64,000 bases of DNA. It comes from Neisseria weixii (GTDB lineage Bacteria; Pseudomonadota; Gammaproteobacteria; Burkholderiales; Neisseriaceae). Under the pieces are notes generated by a model, which worked only from the letters and a program-made list of their open reading frames with translations, was not told the DNA's origin and did not search any database. Location of the stretch: the NCBI RefSeq assembly GCF_002327085.1, contig NZ_CP023429.1, forward strand, positions 1,426,001 to 1,490,000, written 5' to 3'. Every line of letters starts with the position of its first letter. Position 1 is the stretch's first letter. Below, piece after piece: positions 49,997-60,800 of this stretch. The position numbers and the translations under genes are program-made.

Positions 49997-50882
49997 AATT
50001 TTATTTTTTGTGATTCGCTTTTCTTCTTGTAAGGACCACGCTTTTTTGCAACAGGCTCAGGAACTAATCGCACAATCTCTTCAATGCTCCATACATGGTC
50101 ACTAATGCCAGCAGCCATTGCTGGGGTAATACGCAAAGATTTATGTATTCGTCCAAAGTTGTAATACATAAAGTGCAAGCTGACTGCATTCATGTGATTT
50201 TCAACTTTTTTACTAAATCCATTGGTCAAACGAGTAAATCGTCTCATGTGCATACGCATGGTTAAATTTTGGCGTTCTACAAAGCTGGTACTAATGTGTT
50301 CATCTACTGGACTACCTGAAATAATTTGTTTGTATGCACCTTTAAATCCTGATGGAGAATAGCGGCGTTTATCATCAGTTGGTTGGCTGCCATATAATTT
50401 TACTAACATCGCATAATCAATTTCACCACCAAAGGCATCTTCAACTGCTTGTAGATATGGGTGGTGACCGTCAGTTGTAAGTTGAACACGATTGGCTAAA
50501 CGACTGGCTACATCTTGCATGAATAGTTTAGCACAACCTGCATTACGCGCACCTACCAGCCAACTCAATATCAATTTACTTTCTGTTCTAATGCAGTCCA
50601 AGTATAGACATCACCATAACCAAAAATACCTTTCAACTCTTCAGGTACATTGCGCTGTTTAGCATAAACAAAACTCCAAATTTCATCACATTGAACTAAT
50701 TTACTGGTAAGATTGCGTAAATTAAGGTCTTGATATTCAAAACAAGCCCTACCTGTATCAACCAATAATTTGGTAACAGTATTGATTGAGCAACCAACAA
50801 TTCTCTCTATTGAACGCATAGAACAGCCTTCAAGAAGAAGCTGGATTACTTGTACTTTTTTATCAATAGGTAGAATATTCAT
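49993..50882 (-). CDS. IS1-family transposase (one frameshift)
   Basis: The transposase starts [20 protein letters not shown], with a helix-turn-helix [20 protein letters not shown]. The catalytic region has [16 protein letters not shown] (first Asp), [18 protein letters not shown] (second Asp) and [15 protein letters not shown] (Glu), with the Y..WN-like tail [12 protein letters not shown]. The frame breaks at about 50585, where one G is missing on the coding strand ([12 protein letters not shown] when restored). The length of about 296 residues fits single-frame IS1-family transposases. I read the break as an error or recent mutation rather than programmed frameshifting, because no A6C-type slippery site is there. 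Confidence 0.82.
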
Positions 50883-50973
50883 AGCTAAAATTCTCTTAAA
50901 ATTCAGTTTGAATTTTAGCATGGAATAAATCACTTTTTTAATTTTAATCGTATATTTTTGCAAAGGAATTATT

Positions 50974-51071
50974 ATGAATCATAAAGACATAAAAACAGCC
51001 AGCCAATTATACAGGGATTAACTCAAAAGACATTTTCGCAAGCAAAATTTGAATTTGATAATAAATATTTA
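50974..51071 (+). pseudogene. 5' fragment of a small gene cut by an IS1016-type MITE
   Basis: AAAGGAATT precedes ATG at 50974. The frame reads MNHKDIKTASQLYRD and stops, but with one base added it continues GLTQKTFSQAKFEFDNKYLG up to the MITE at 51072. No family is recognised. In other TPS loci small immunity genes occur here, which is only a guess. Confidence 0.4.
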
Positions 51072-51165
51072 GGGGCTGTATTAGATTATCAGTTTTGACA
51101 CACCAAAGAGTAGCTAAAAATTCTATGAATTTAGCGTGATATTTAGGGCTAATCTAATACAGCCC
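51072..51165 (+). mobile_element. 94-bp MITE derived from IS1016
   Basis: The left end GGGGCTGTATTAGATTA and right end TAATCTAATACAGCCC are IS1016 inverted repeats. The inner part (TAGCTAAAAATTCTATGAATTTAG) matches the transposase 3' end and tail of the IS1016 copy at 62257-62968, so it is an internally deleted derivative. Confidence 0.8.
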
Positions 51166-51176
51166 TTTCAATATTC

Positions 51177-52970
51177 CTAAAACCCATACCCCACCCGAAA
51201 CCCCGTTACCCATCTTTTCGTTTCAAAGCCCTCGGGCTTTTTCAAAGCGCGGCTGGCGAACAAATCATAATACAGTTGCCCACCCGCTTTCATTTGTCCG
51301 CGCACACCAAGCGTTGCGCCAGCCAGAGTTTGTCCCAATAACCATTGCGCGGATTGTCCTGAAACGCGTCCCACATCTGCACCTAAATATAACTGATGTC
51401 CTTGTTTGAAGTTCCAACTCAAATCATTGCGCCAATACCAACCGCGTTCGGCTGCTAGGCTCAATTCGCCATCAAAGCCGCGTACGGTGTAGCGACCGCC
51501 AATGGCAAATTTGTCTTGGGCTGTGAGCGGTGTTTTATTCCATTGTGCTTGGATGGTTGTGTCGTAAGCAAATGGTTGTTTACCAATTTGGAAAGGAATA
51601 TTCACATCGGCACTTGTTGTCCAAATTTTCATGCGCGATGTGCCTTCGCCAAAGGCTTCTTCGGGCGCTGGCAGAGCATCGCTCATGCCTGTGCCGCATT
51701 TGTAGGCGATTTTAAAATTGGCGGTGCTGCTGCCGATGTATTCTTTATGGCTTAACTCAGCCAACCAGCCTGCGGTTTTGCGGCGTTGTACCGTGATTTC
51801 TGCGTCATCAATATAGCTTTGTGTTTCACGAGTCCACAATTTTGCACCCAAATGTGTTTTGCGTTTGGCATCGCGGTAGATTAAGCGGTTGAAACCAAAA
51901 TCTGTATTGTAACTTTTGCCGTTGTAGTCGTAGGCTTCGGCCAAACCTGCCACAGCCTGATGATAACGGTAGCCGCTGTGATTAAATGCCCATGTCCATT
52001 TGCCAAAGGGAACGGAATAGTGGACGGCATAATTGCGGCTGTTGCCTTTTTTCAGGCTGCCTGAACGGCCTGTTTCATCGGGTACATTGCCGATTGAATG
52101 TCCATAGTTCACATAAAACAAATCACTCAATCCCAGTGGATTATCCGCTGAAAAAGTAACATTGCCTTGATATTGCCTTGATATTTGCCTGTTGCTTTCG
52201 TGCCTGAATCATCAATGCCCACATTTAAACGTTAAGGCAACAATCGTTGCTGCCACTTTACCAACACCGTGCTTTGATTGGGTACGCCGTCCACTGGCAC
52301 AATTTGAATATCCGCGCCCGCTGTTGGAATACGCTTTAAATTCTCCAAACCCTGTTCCAAATCGCGTAAATTCAAGATGCCGTCTGAACGGGTGGGGAAT
52401 TCGTTTTGAAATGCCGCAATTCTATCCGCATGAGTTTCATCCTTTTGCGACACATCAATCTCAATGTTTTTCAAATACCCAGCCAACACCGTTAATACCA
52501 ACTTACCGCTGTTTAAATCCTGCGGTGCAGCCAAAATGCGTGTGGTGGTGAAACCGCGTCCGATAACTGCATTCTGCGCTACGGTCATGATGCGGTTAAT
52601 ATCGCCCGCATTCAAACATTTGCCTGCCTGAAAACCTGTTTCATGCAATGCGCGTTTTAAAGCAAACTGGAATTTTTGATGGTGTTCGCCTTCTAAAACC
52701 ACTTCATTAATCGCAAAACACGGTTGGCTGTCGTCATTGCCAACAGGCTGATTGACTGTTTCATTAACCTGCCCACTATCCAAACGCACATCTGTTTCAG
52801 GCTGCATCGTTTGACGCAACTGTTCTTCGCGTTGGCGTTGCAAAATATCTTGTTGCAAACGGATTTCAGCAGGGTTAGGCGCGGCGAACAAAGTAGCAGG
52901 AGCGATGATACCTGCCGATAAGCAGCACAAAGACAAGAGGCGAATATTAGGCAAATAAATGAAGTTTCAT
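51177..52970 (-). pseudogene. tpsB: TpsB/CdiB outer-membrane transporter of two-partner secretion, disrupted
   Basis: This ShlB/FhaC-type Omp85 transporter would secrete TpsA. The N-terminal part has a signal-like segment (LLSLCCLSAGIIAPATLFAA) and POTRA domains (CFAINEVVLEGEHHQ, AVIGRGFTTTRILAAPQDL). The C-terminal 16-stranded barrel includes FAIGGRYTVRGFDGE, the conserved VRGY/F motif, and ends GFRVGYGF with a terminal Phe. Two lesions separate them: an in-frame TAA after QQRLLP (about 52233) and an 11-bp tandem duplication (TTGCCTTGATA twice, 52162-52183). The start is uncertain. ATG at 52970 (MKLHLFA) is out of frame by one base, and TTG at 52954 is in frame. The duplication argues for true decay. 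Confidence 0.85.
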
Positions 52971-53045
52971 GGTGTGGTCGCAAAGTTAATAAAATCATCA
53001 ATAAGTATTGATTGAATACATGGTTACATTTAAGACACGGTTGCA

Positions 53046-53501
53046 TTAAGCTCCAAAGGTTAAAACCCTCAAACCCTTATCCGCTCCCTTATGATACAGA
53101 GCGCGTACTGTTGTATTGGGAAATAACTGGCGTACAGCCGAGCGCATTTGATGGCTGTGTCCCAATGGTGCAAACCATTGGATAATCCAAATATTATCGC
53201 CGCAGTTCCAATCACTGTTGTCGCGTAAATAGCGGTCGGATTGCAAATAATGCGCCTGCGCCACTTCATCAAAATATGCCCAAGAGATATAGCCAATTGG
53301 TTGCGTACCCTTGCAAAACAGAGCAAATTGACCGTTTTTTAACACAGGTAATACATACGCCATCATCTCAGCAATAGTCACTTGGCGATGGCTGGCAGAT
53401 TGATGCCATAGCCAAGTCATTGCACCAAGTGCTTCGCTTTCGTTCCATGTCTCATTGGGGAAGAGCTTTGGGGAGATGATGTTTAGGGGTGGGGTAGGCA
53501 T
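53046..53501 (-). CDS. TpsC, HlyC-like toxin-activating lysine acyltransferase
   Basis: This is a cytoplasmic acyltransferase of the HlyC/RtxC family (151 residues). Family markers are LGAMTWLWHQSASHRQV, with the catalytic His, FALFCKGTQPIGYISWAYFD, and DWNCGDNIWIIQWFAPLGH, which keeps the GD of the catalytic Asp motif. HlyC proteins acylate lysines of RTX toxins. In Neisseria a HlyC-like gene called tpsC accompanies tpsA/tpsB, and its substrate is not known to me. The C-terminus is shorter than that of HlyC. It lies 76 bases upstream of tpsB and downstream of the immunity candidate on the same strand. No break is seen. Confidence 0.85.
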   Translation of the reverse strand: MPTPPLNIISPKLFPNETWNESEALGAMTWLWHQSASHRQVTIAEMMAYVLPVLKNGQFALFCKGTQPIGYISWAYFDEVAQAHYLQSDRYLRDNSDWNCGDNIWIIQWFAPLGHSHQMRSAVRQLFPNTTVRALYHKGADKGLRVLTFGA

Positions 53502-53579
53502 AGTTCAAGGGGGGAGTTTGGAGGGTTAAAACAAAATAAAATAGTGTAAAGGGTATTTTTCAGGCAGCCTTGCATGTTT

Positions 53580-53720
53580 TATCCAAATCTCTGATTTGGC
53601 TATAAGTGAGTGTCTAAATCTATGATTTAGCCACACGAACTTATGCAAAGCTAGAACAGCATGCCGTAGGCAGTAAATAAAGTTAAGCATCGCTAAAACC
53701 GCGTGTGCATGAATGCACAC
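53580..53720. repeat. Three short hairpins between tpsC and the immunity gene
   Basis: CCAAATC-TCT-GATTTGG, CTAAATC-TAT-GATTTAG and GTGTGCAT-GA-ATGCACAC (53703-53720) are perfect stems within about 140 bases. A minus-strand AGGCTGCCTGAA uptake-type 12-mer lies at 53559-53570. The region 53502-53761 has no gene. Confidence 0.6.
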
Positions 53721-53761
53721 CCTGCCATTTCACGGTTGGTATGTTGCACAGGCTACGCTGG

Positions 53762-54178
53762 CTAATTATCAGTACATTGATTGAAAACATGTTCAACTGC
53801 CTTTGGGGACAAAGGATTGCCGCATTTACTGCAATAATCGATATTAAATGGAGATACCCCTTTTGAATAAGTAACATTATCGTCATCTAAACTAATAGCT
53901 GTGCCATTCAGTTTTTGAAATTCATGACAATACGGACATATTCCAGCAATTATTATAAAAAAAACAGTACCTATCCCACCAAAAAAGAAATACATAAAAA
54001 ACATTACTCCTAATATGGTGTTATCTAAAAAACTATGACCAGTTATTATTTTTTGAATAAGTGCCAAACCTGAAATTATGCCAAAAATCACAAAAAACAA
54101 TTTAGGATAACGCATTTTTCTTTGGAATTTACTAGCAACCAACATAGCGTTTTCTTTATCTTTTAATTTTATAGTCAT
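53762..54178 (-). CDS. Candidate immunity protein: membrane protein with zinc-ribbon-like cysteines
   Basis: This protein of 138 residues starts MTIKLKDKENAMLVASKF. It has two hydrophobic segments (LFFVIFGIISGLALIQKI and ILGVMFFMYFFF...FFIIIAGI) followed by a cytoplasmic-type tail with CPYC and CSKCG, spaced like a zinc ribbon. Its ATG lies 23 bases inside the end of the TpsA toxin module, so translation is coupled, the usual layout of toxin and immunity genes in contact-inhibition loci. A membrane immunity protein would fit a toxin acting at the inner membrane. No family is recognised and the role is inferred from position. Confidence 0.65.
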   Translation of the reverse strand: MTIKLKDKENAMLVASKFQRKMRYPKLFFVIFGIISGLALIQKIITGHSFLDNTILGVMFFMYFFFGGIGTVFFIIIAGICPYCHEFQKLNGTAISLDDDNVTYSKGVSPFNIDYCSKCGNPLSPKAVEHVFNQCTDN

Positions 54179-54884
54179 ATTTCTGAGTCCTGCCATTCCA
54201 AATATCCCATTTAAGCATCAATCCACTACCTATTTGTGTTTTTGTCGAAACCTTTCCTTCCGCTCCTCTGTATATAGAAGAACTATTATTGGATTTATAT
54301 TCCCTTCCTCCATATATACTTGCATTCCCATGAAATATTAATGCTTTACCTTCCAGTTCTAATTTTGTACCTAGTGTTGCATTATTATCAGAAGGATTGG
54401 AACCGAATTTAGGATTCCATATGGTATATTCTGTTGTTGCATCAAAACTCTTATTATCATCAATTTCTAATTTTCTTGTTTGTTTTGATATACCACCAGA
54501 AGCTATCACGCCGATGCCTAAACCAATTCCACCCTCTGCTTGTGCAGAAGAACCTCTATTACCTAATGTTATAGTGACCTTACCATTGACTTGAGGACCG
54601 ACTCCTATTGCTCCAGCCAATTCGCTTTTTAATTCCAATCCAGTAGGATAGTTGTAATCTCGCTTTCCTTGATATGTAGATGTATCAATTTGATTTCTGA
54701 AATTATTACATTCTGCTGTCTTAATACCTTTATCACAAGCTGCATACAGTTCTCGTAGGTTTTGTAAGCCTATCTGCTCCCATTTTTCTTCAACTTTTAA
54801 TTCACACAAGAAATCCCCTTTGCAGGAACGTAATTCAGCTTTTTTAATTTCCCGTTGCCCTTTTCGTAAGTGATTATTCTCCAC
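54156..54884 (-). other. C-terminal toxin module of TpsA (after VENN)
   Basis: From VENN the frame runs about 240 residues to the stop at 54156. The first 80 residues (KKAELRSCKGDFLCELKVEE, YAACDKGIKTAECNN) hold four cysteines. The rest is rich in Gly, Ser and Thr with beta pattern (GKVTITLGNRGSSAQAEGGIG, LGIGVIASGGISKQTRKLE) and ends WDIWNGRTQKYDYKIKR. I recognise no known nuclease, deaminase or pore-forming family. It is out of frame with the stalk because of the missing C at 54887-54890. Confidence 0.7.
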
Positions 54885-57800
54885 CGCCCCTGCGCATTCA
54901 GGCTGCCCTGTACCGCATTGGCTGTGCTATTCCCAACAGCCCCACCCGCAGCAGTCCCCAGCAAGTTCGTAATCGCCGTTACAGCCTCTTTCTCTTCTGC
55001 CGTTAAATCGCTTCCTTTGTCTTTTCCATATAGCCATTTACCAATCACAGGCGCAGCCGCTTCCGCACCACCTGCGCTTATCGCTCCTGCCAGTGCATTA
55101 TGCTCTCCTGCCGCAGCAGTTGCCGCGCCTAATACTGCATGGGCGAGTATATGGGCGGTTTGTTGTCCTGTGGTGGGTTCGGCATTTTCTGTTTTGCCAC
55201 TGCGTTGGTTTTCTTGGGCTAATCCTTTGAAGTGTTGTCCGATTTGATATGACAATGCTGGCGATGCAGTCGCTGCGGCAATCCCTGCTGTACTCTGAGT
55301 GGGCGCACTTAATCCTGCGCTTATCATATTGAGCAATACGCCACCACGTTGCCAATTTGCCGCTGATTTTTCTGCATTAGCCGCTTCTTGCAGTTTAATG
55401 ACATAGGTTGCCATATCATTATTGGCTAACGCTTCTTCAGCAGCTTTTATGGCAGCTTTTTCTTTTACTTTTTGCTCATCATATTTTTTGTTGATGTGCG
55501 TCCCTGCTTGCTGGCTGGTTTGACTGAATTGCTGGCTAACCGTTCTCTGCAAATCCAACTCACTTTGCACCGCATCTTTGTCAAAGGTATTTTTCAGGCT
55601 GCCTGAAAGATTTGGGTTCTCTTGTAGGGCTTCAGTATTTAGCTTGGTGTGAATTTCGGCTTTGCTTTGCTCGGCTGTTTTGCCAGTCAGCTGGATTTGC
55701 TTTTGTTTATCGGTAATGATGATGTTGCGCGTATTGATGCCGCTTTTTGTTACGCTGCTTTGACTGTTGCTGTCGCTGCCGTAACCGATAGACGAACCTG
55801 TGCCGTTTTTATCGGCTACGGTTTTTAAGCGGCTTTCTTGCGGATTATTTTGCGCTCCCTGTCCTAATGTATCGCCACTCACAGCAATACTCGCACCAAC
55901 ACCGAAGCTCTCGCCATCGTAGCTGCTGCGGTTTTGAATGTCGCTGAAGCTGAGTGTACCTGTGGCAAATCGGTTTTTACCGTTGTCTTCTGCGCTTTGG
56001 CTGGAAGTTATCAATGCGCCTTTAAGGTCGGTGTTGTCTTTTATTTGGATTTGATAGCCGTCATCACCAGCAAAGATACCGCTTTGTTGGGTAACGCTTT
56101 GGTGTTCGGCATTGATGTGGCTTTGGCTGTAATCGCCACCAGCACTGAAGCCATAGCCTATGGTTACTTGTGCGCTGCCGTTTTGTTGTTTGCTTTGGTA
56201 GCCCTCGCTGTCTTGTACGCTTTGGATATGCAGGTTTTTGGCATCAACTTGTACGCCTTTACCTATGACTTGTGCGCCTTTGAGCATGGTGTCGCCGTTG
56301 CTTTGGATAATGGTTTGGCTATTTGAATCGCCAACATGGGTATGTCGGTGGGGAATGCTGTCGCCATTGCCGTAGCCTTTGCCAACATTGCCGCCTGCGG
56401 TAAAGCCTAATGACCAGCCACCTTGCCCGAATGAAACAGCAGCACCTGCATTCCAACCTGCTGATTTGTTTTGGCTACGTTCGGTATTGGTTTGTTCGGC
56501 TGATTGCAGATTGATTTGGTTATCAGCAATTAGGGTAGTTCCTGCTTTGCCTACAACGCCTGCGCCTATGATGTTGATATTAGATTGTTCGCCTGCACCT
56601 GTGGCGATTAATGTGGTTTGTCCGCCTGATTGGATTTGGCTCGCGCGGGCTTCGTTTGCTTGAATTTGGGTGGTTTGTTGGTTTTTCTGTTCGCCGTAGG
56701 TAATGGAAATGCTGATTTGCTTGGCATTGGTTGTTCCATTGACTAAATCTTGCGCGCTCTTGCCTGTTTGATAGGCTTGCCAACCTGCATTGGCGGCTGC
56801 CATGGCATTGACGCGATCGTTTTTGCTTTGTCCGACTTGTTTACCACTTTGTGCGATGGCAATAGCTTGTTGCGCCAAATCGGTAACAGGCGAGCTGAAT
56901 GCCACCGTTAAACCTTTTTGTTCGTAGGTTTGGGTAGTTTTGTTGTCAAACTGGTTTTGCGCAGCTTTAATATTGATGTTTTTTGCGGCAATTAGGAGAT
57001 TGCCCTCAGGGCTGGAAACGGTACTGCCGATTTGGGTGTATTGTTTGCCTGCAATAATGGTGGTATCGCCTTTGATACTGCCTACGGTGCTGCCTGTATG
57101 TTCTGTGCTTTGGGATTGGTTTTCCAGCGTATCTTTTTTGCTGCCAATCGTGAAGCCAATACCTGCGCTCATCAATCCTGATTTTTTGGTTTGATGATAG
57201 GTTTTACTTTGGTTTTGAGTTTGGATTGTGCCAATGTGAACATTATTGCCTGCTTGAATCAGGGTGCCGCTGTCGGAAATGACATTGCTGCCACTGATGG
57301 TGGCATCGTGTCCAGCCTGCAATAAAACTTGTTTGCCGTCAAAAGTGCTGCTTTGAGCGGTTTCGTTATGACTTTGGGCTTTATCGGTAATGACTAATTT
57401 ATTACCGCCGCCGCTTCTGCCTGTGTGTTTGGACGCATCATCAGCTTGAGTAGTATTGATGCCCGCGCTGATATTAATGTCATTTTTAGCGGATACGGCA
57501 AGCGTGCCGTTTGCGCTGCTGACTTCGGCAGCTTTGGCATTAAGGTTGTTGTCTGCCAACAGAGTAACATCGCCTTGTGTTTGAATACTGCTGCCGACTT
57601 CATTAGTTGAAGCGCGAATAATGTGGTTGTCGGCATCAAAATGGGTTTCTTGATGTTTGCCGGTTTGTACGGCATCTAAATTGATGTCGCGTCCTGCTTG
57701 CAGCTGGGTTTGCCCTTGCGTTGATTGATTGCTGATTTGACTGGCAATGAAGTTGATGTCCTTGCCTGCTTGTGCTGCTAAAACACCTTTTTCCTTACCT

Positions 57801-60800
57801 GTGATGTAAATACCTGCTACTCGGTCTAGGTAAGTGCTACTGCCTTGCGCATTTTGGCTGCCGGCGGTTGTGCTTTGGCTGTTGATGTTGTTGCCTGCTT
57901 TTAGCAATAATGCCTGTTCAGCGGAGAGACCGCCACCAATATTGTTGATGTCTTGCGTAGCAGAAACAGCTGCTTTTTGAGCATGAACACGTCCACCGAT
58001 ATTGTCTAAAGTATCGGTGTTAATAATAAGCGCATTGCGCCCTGCAATGGTACCTAAGTTTTTCAGGCTGCCTGAAACGTCTATTTGTACATTATTACCT
58101 GACAATAATGCGCCTTTGCCGTCTATGTCGCCATTTTGAACGCGTACATAAACTTGCGGCACCAATACGGTTTGCGTACCGCCATCAGGGAGTTTGACTT
58201 CTTTTTGCACTAACCAAACGATGTCGCTGGTCAGCTGCGCTACCTGTTCGGCACTCAATGCAATGCCGACACTGAGATTCATGGCTTTGGCTGCCGTAAT
58301 ACCATTATCCATCAACGCTTTGAATTGCTCTTCATCGTTTTGGTAACCATCTAAACGGCGGTGTCCTGTGAGTGCAGTAATTTGTTCGTTGATGAGACGT
58401 TGCTCGTAGTAACCATCACCCAGACGTTTGTGTAATCGAGCAGAGTCTGTTTTGAGCGCAGACAGCATATACTCACTGCTTATCCATTGGCGGTAGTTGG
58501 TAAAGCGTGGGTCGGTTTCTACCAAATAACCATTGTGATTTGGATGGATGGTAAATAGGCTACTGGTGGGTAGTAAGGCAGAGCTGCCTGTACCATTCAG
58601 TATGTTTACTTGATTGGTTAGCGTGCGAATGTTGTCCCAACCACCCAACTGCAAACCTGCGTTTTGTTCGGGCCCAGTATGGCTGGTTGCTTTACGGTTG
58701 GACTCGTAAGCAAATGAACCCAGTGAGAGATTGTTGGATTTCGGTAGGTAGTGTGTATGAGGATACGTCATAACCTGTTTCATCACGCCCTTTATGTCTC
58801 TCACGCCAATAGCGGTGTAATTTACCATTTTCACTGGAAACGATTTTTTGCCCAAAGGTTTGCTTATTGTGCAAACCGTTTTGTTCGGTAGGCGCAATTA
58901 GGCTGCCGCCAGCGATGATTTGGCTGTCGGTATTGAAGACTTTTTCGGCATCAATGGTTAAATTGCCACCTGCAATGATTTTGGCTGGCGCAGTTTGAGT
59001 AACTTGGGTTTCTTGAGTAATTTGGTCGTAATCGTATTTGTGCCATTGCTCATGGGTTGCGCCGTCTGGTGTACGCAGATGGATGGATTCATCATCGTAG
59101 GTAAACCAACCCTGTGTTTGTTGCATGCCTTCGCGTAAACGTTCGTTGCGTCCTTGTGCTTCGTAATCCACAATACGCTCGCGCCCTGTCTCTACTACTT
59201 GCGTTTGCAAATGCTCATTGGTATTACGCAACGTTTCAACACCTAAACGCATTTTGCCTGCGGCTTCGATAGTGGCACTGGCGTTGTGCAGACTTTGAGC
59301 TCTACCTACGGCTTGACCTTTGGCATCTAATGCACCACCAATCGCCATATCATTGCCACTGTAAATCAGACTGTTTTCACGGTTGTTTAATTGATTAATT
59401 CCTAAGTTCAAGTTTTCTCGTGCAGCAATGGTGGCACCAGTGCCATTTTCATCTTGATTGTCTAAACGAGTGGCAGCAATGGCTACGTTATCGCCATAAA
59501 TCCGACCTGTACCGATGTTACGCACCTGTTCGGCTTGAATTTTGGTTTGCTGTCCATCGATTAAGCCGCGATTATCCAAACTTTGCTGCGCGGCAATATC
59601 TGTTGTACCACTTGATTGAATACTGCCTTGCGCTTCATTATTGATGCTGTTCGCTTGAATTTGAATGTATTTACCTGCTTGCAAAGTATGTGCATTTTGC
59701 AGGCTGCCTTGTGTACTGAATAAAAGCTCATTACCTGCTACGATGTTGCGCTCTACATGGAAATCATCTTGCAGTGCAATATCGAGCTTATCGTCAGCGG
59801 CAAGCGTGCCTTTATTGGATAAAGATTTGGCTTGAATAGAAACATCATGACCTGATTGAATCGTGCCATCTGTATTATCAATCTCAAGGGTATGCCGCTT
59901 ATCATCATGAATGGCGAGTTGTTGGTTGGTTGCTATTTCGCCATTTTGATTGTTTAGGCTGCCTGAAACGGTAAATTGTGCATTTCCAGCAGACAAGAGT
60001 TTGCCCTGTTGGTTATCTACCTTTTGGCTATGAACAGTCAGTTGTTGTGTGGTCGTGATATTGCCGTTTCGATTCAGCAGTTGCTGACTTTGAACATTGG
60101 CTGTATCTACAACAATTTGCCCTTGCGCATTATTTAAGATTTGACCTTTTGCTGTCAGTTGTCCAATAGCAATGCTGCCTGAATTGCGTAAGCTGTTTTG
60201 ACTGGCAATACGGCTACTGCCTTCGCCCAAAATATTACCCGCGTTATTTAAATGACCTGTATTGAGCGTTAAATGCTTGGCTTGAATTTCTGCTTGTCGG
60301 GCATTATTCAGGCTGCCTGAAACGGTTAAATCAGCTTTGCCTGCCGACAACAATTTGCCATTAGTATTATTCAGCCGAGTGGTTTCAATCGTTAGCTGTT
60401 TACGTGTTGTGATGTTGCCGTTTTGATTATTGAAACTATCTGTTTGAATATGGGCCTTATCACTGATTAACGCCCCGTTTTGATTGTTAAACGCTGCGCC
60501 TGTTACGTCCAGTTGATGAACATCTATTTGCCCAGCATTATTTAACCCTTGCTGTGCCACCACGGTGGTTTGCCCATTGGCAATGATGCTGCCTGAATTG
60601 GTTAAAGTATTACTTGTTTGAATCAAACCATCAGCAAAGGTCGGGGCTGCGGTTGATGTAACTGTACTAACGGCTGCACTACCTGCACCTGCTGCAGTGG
60701 TCGGTGCGGTAGGGGAGGAATTTGAAGATGTGTTCGGAGTGTGATTTCCTGTATTGCTGTTTGAACCATTTGATGACGCAGGTATCGTATCCGGCAAACC

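Noticed and set aside
50570..50600. Programmed -1 frameshift of the IS1-family transposase
   Set aside because: The N-terminal helix-turn-helix and catalytic parts form one frame after adding a single base, and there is no A6C-type slippery run at the junction.
54885..54892. Phase-variable poly-C tract before the toxin module
   Set aside because: Four or five C is too short for frequent slippage. Sequence error is more likely.
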